A DNA stretch of 64,000 nucleotides, from NCBI RefSeq assembly GCF_001625575.1, contig NZ_AUXV01000056.1:558001-622000 (forward strand), given 5' to 3'. Source of the stretch: Pseudoalteromonas luteoviolacea S2607. Lineage in GTDB: Bacteria; Pseudomonadota; Gammaproteobacteria; Enterobacterales; Alteromonadaceae. Below are positions 63,106-64,000 of the stretch, piece by piece; the stretch's first letter is position 1; each line of letters opens with the position of its first letter. The notes under the pieces were generated by a model. It saw nothing but the letters and a program-made list of their open reading frames with translations, ran no database searches and had not been told where the DNA came from. Position numbers and translations under genes: made by a program.

Positions 63106-64000
63106 CTATAAATGCGAGGCCAGATATTCAACGGGATGTTTAGGTTTAACCCCCTCAAAGCGCTTTACTTGGCTTCGGCAAGAAAAGCCTGTAGCGATAA
63201 TGGCCTGTGATTGAACATGTTTTTCCCATGACATTTCATACAATTGCCGAGAAGCAGATTGATTTTTCGATTCATGGCCAAATGTACCCGCCATTCCGCA
63301 GCACCCCACACTCGGCGCTGTGAGCTCAACACCTAATTGCCTAAAAATAGACTGCCAAATCGCAGTAGACGATCTTGGGTTGGTCTCTTCGGTGCAATGA
63401 GAAAGCAGTGTTAATGCTTTAGAGCTGCCTTTTAGCTCGAGATTTGATAAGTCTTGTTCCTGTAGCCACTCATGGATGGTTAATACTTCGAAGGTTCCGC
63501 GCTGTGTGTCAGATAGTACCTTGCGATATTCATCTTCATAAACAAACACAAGTGCCGAATCAAGCCCGACCATTGGAATATTAAGTGTTGATACTTGCTG
63601 TAGAAAAGTACTATTTTTCGAGGCGGTCGCCTTAAACTGTTTCAAGAACCCTTTAACATGCTGTGTCTTGCCATTTGGGTGGTACGGCAACACTACTGCT
63701 TGTTTACCTAACTTATTAATCAATTTGATCGCTGACTCAAGCAACTCGACTTCATAAAAACGGGTAAATGGGTCTGGCACTATCAATACAAACTCTTTTT
63801 TTTGTTGCTGGCTGAGATTGCTCAGTGAAGCAAAATCAAATTTGAGTGCATTTGGTTTATGCTTACTCAATAGCGGTAAGTCTTGATAGCCGACGATACC
63901 CTTGAAGAGTGAATTCGTAAATTTTGCACCGATTATTGGATTCAATAGAGATGCAAAATTGGACATGACCGGCAGCAAGTGCTCAATATTAGCAACCAAA
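63106..64000 (-). CDS. ydiJ: YdiJ-type FAD/Fe-S dehydrogenase, C-terminal part (cut by window edge)
   Basis: About 298 C-terminal codons of a long FAD-binding oxidase with a fused Fe-S reductase domain (about 1000 residues in E. coli YdiJ, reported as a quinone-linked D-2-hydroxyglutarate dehydrogenase). The visible part is the CCG-domain end: SVGCCGMAGTFGHE is the Cys-Cys-Gly motif region, and TGFSCRSQVKRFEG and the HPVEYLASHL tail are characteristic of this family. The frame runs off the right edge, so the FAD domain is not seen. Confidence 0.88.
   Translation of the reverse strand, partial: LVANIEHLLPVMSNFASLLNPIIGAKFTNSLFKGIVGYQDLPLLSKHKPNALKFDFASLSNLSQQQKKEFVLIVPDPFTRFYEVELLESAIKLINKLGKQAVVLPYHPNGKTQHVKGFLKQFKATASKNSTFLQQVSTLNIPMVGLDSALVFVYEDEYRKVLSDTQRGTFEVLTIHEWLQEQDLSNLELKGSSKALTLLSHCTEETNPRSSTAIWQSIFRQLGVELTAPSVGCCGMAGTFGHESKNQSASRQLYEMSWEKHVQSQAIIATGFSCRSQVKRFEGVKPKHPVEYLASHL

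Noticed and set aside
1..64000. Search for tRNA, rRNA, insertion sequences, prophage and CRISPR arrays
   Set aside because: None was recognised by eye; absence is not proof for small RNAs.

Overview
This window looks like a chromosomal segment of a marine gammaproteobacterium of the Alteromonadales, most likely Pseudoalteromonas. That is an inference from AT-leaning DNA, many TonB-dependent receptors, Cache- and PAS-type chemoreceptors, M2-family peptidase, tannase and secreted hydrolase genes, and the gene content overall. No rRNA, tRNA, CRISPR array, insertion sequence or prophage was recognised. Both ends cut a gene: the N-terminal part of an acyl-CoA dehydrogenase (fadE) on the left and the C-terminal part of a YdiJ-type FAD/Fe-S dehydrogenase on the right.

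Left part (1-20 kb): mixed housekeeping and surface functions. These are an M2 dipeptidyl-carboxypeptidase lipoprotein, a two-gene ABC exporter, a Rossmann-fold protein, acetyltransferases, respiratory D-lactate dehydrogenase (dld), a secreted endonuclease/phosphatase-fold lipoprotein, a serine hydrolase, a MATE exporter, a DUF1289 protein, a large secreted protein combining collagen-like, fibrinogen-like and discoidin-like parts, and a tannase-family esterase. At 18.4-24.7 kb lies a signalling cluster: a hybrid histidine kinase with two receivers and an HPt domain, divergent from an HD-GYP response regulator and a second regulator with an unassigned C-terminal part.

Middle (26-44 kb): an iron-type PepSY/TonB-receptor pair with a Fur-like site over the start codon, followed by the most coherent system in the window, a 2-aminoethylphosphonate (AEP) utilisation locus. 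phnW (transaminase) is on the plus strand. A minus-strand operon carries a TonB-dependent receptor, a DUF5690 transporter, phnX (phosphonatase), a FAD amine-oxidase-like gene and a GntR/UTRA regulator (phnR-like). The same rare inverted repeat (TGGTMTAGACCA) stands before phnW and before the receptor gene, which ties the two units into one likely regulon. No phosphonate ABC transporter is present, so the receptor plus DUF5690 protein are the candidate uptake route. A TonB-C lipoprotein, a Cache chemoreceptor and a DUF819 membrane protein lie between the two parts.

Right part (44-64 kb): a strikingly short FliF-like protein (M-ring ends without the middle), a glutathionyl-hydroquinone reductase with a DoxX partner, an OxyR gene with both redox cysteines divergent from an exported KatG, a TrmH-type RNA methyltransferase, and an orphan RiPP/lanthipeptide-like precursor of 54 residues. 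These are followed by a Crp/Fnr-GNAT pair, a very large chemoreceptor with three tandem PAS-like units, a MerR regulator fused to a methyltransferase, a small HEXXH protein, and an Rrf2 regulator/DoxX pair with two near-identical 25-bp operators upstream.

Best candidates for something undescribed: the mini-FliF, the orphan RiPP precursor, the TonB-linked phosphonate regulon, and the Rrf2 double operator.
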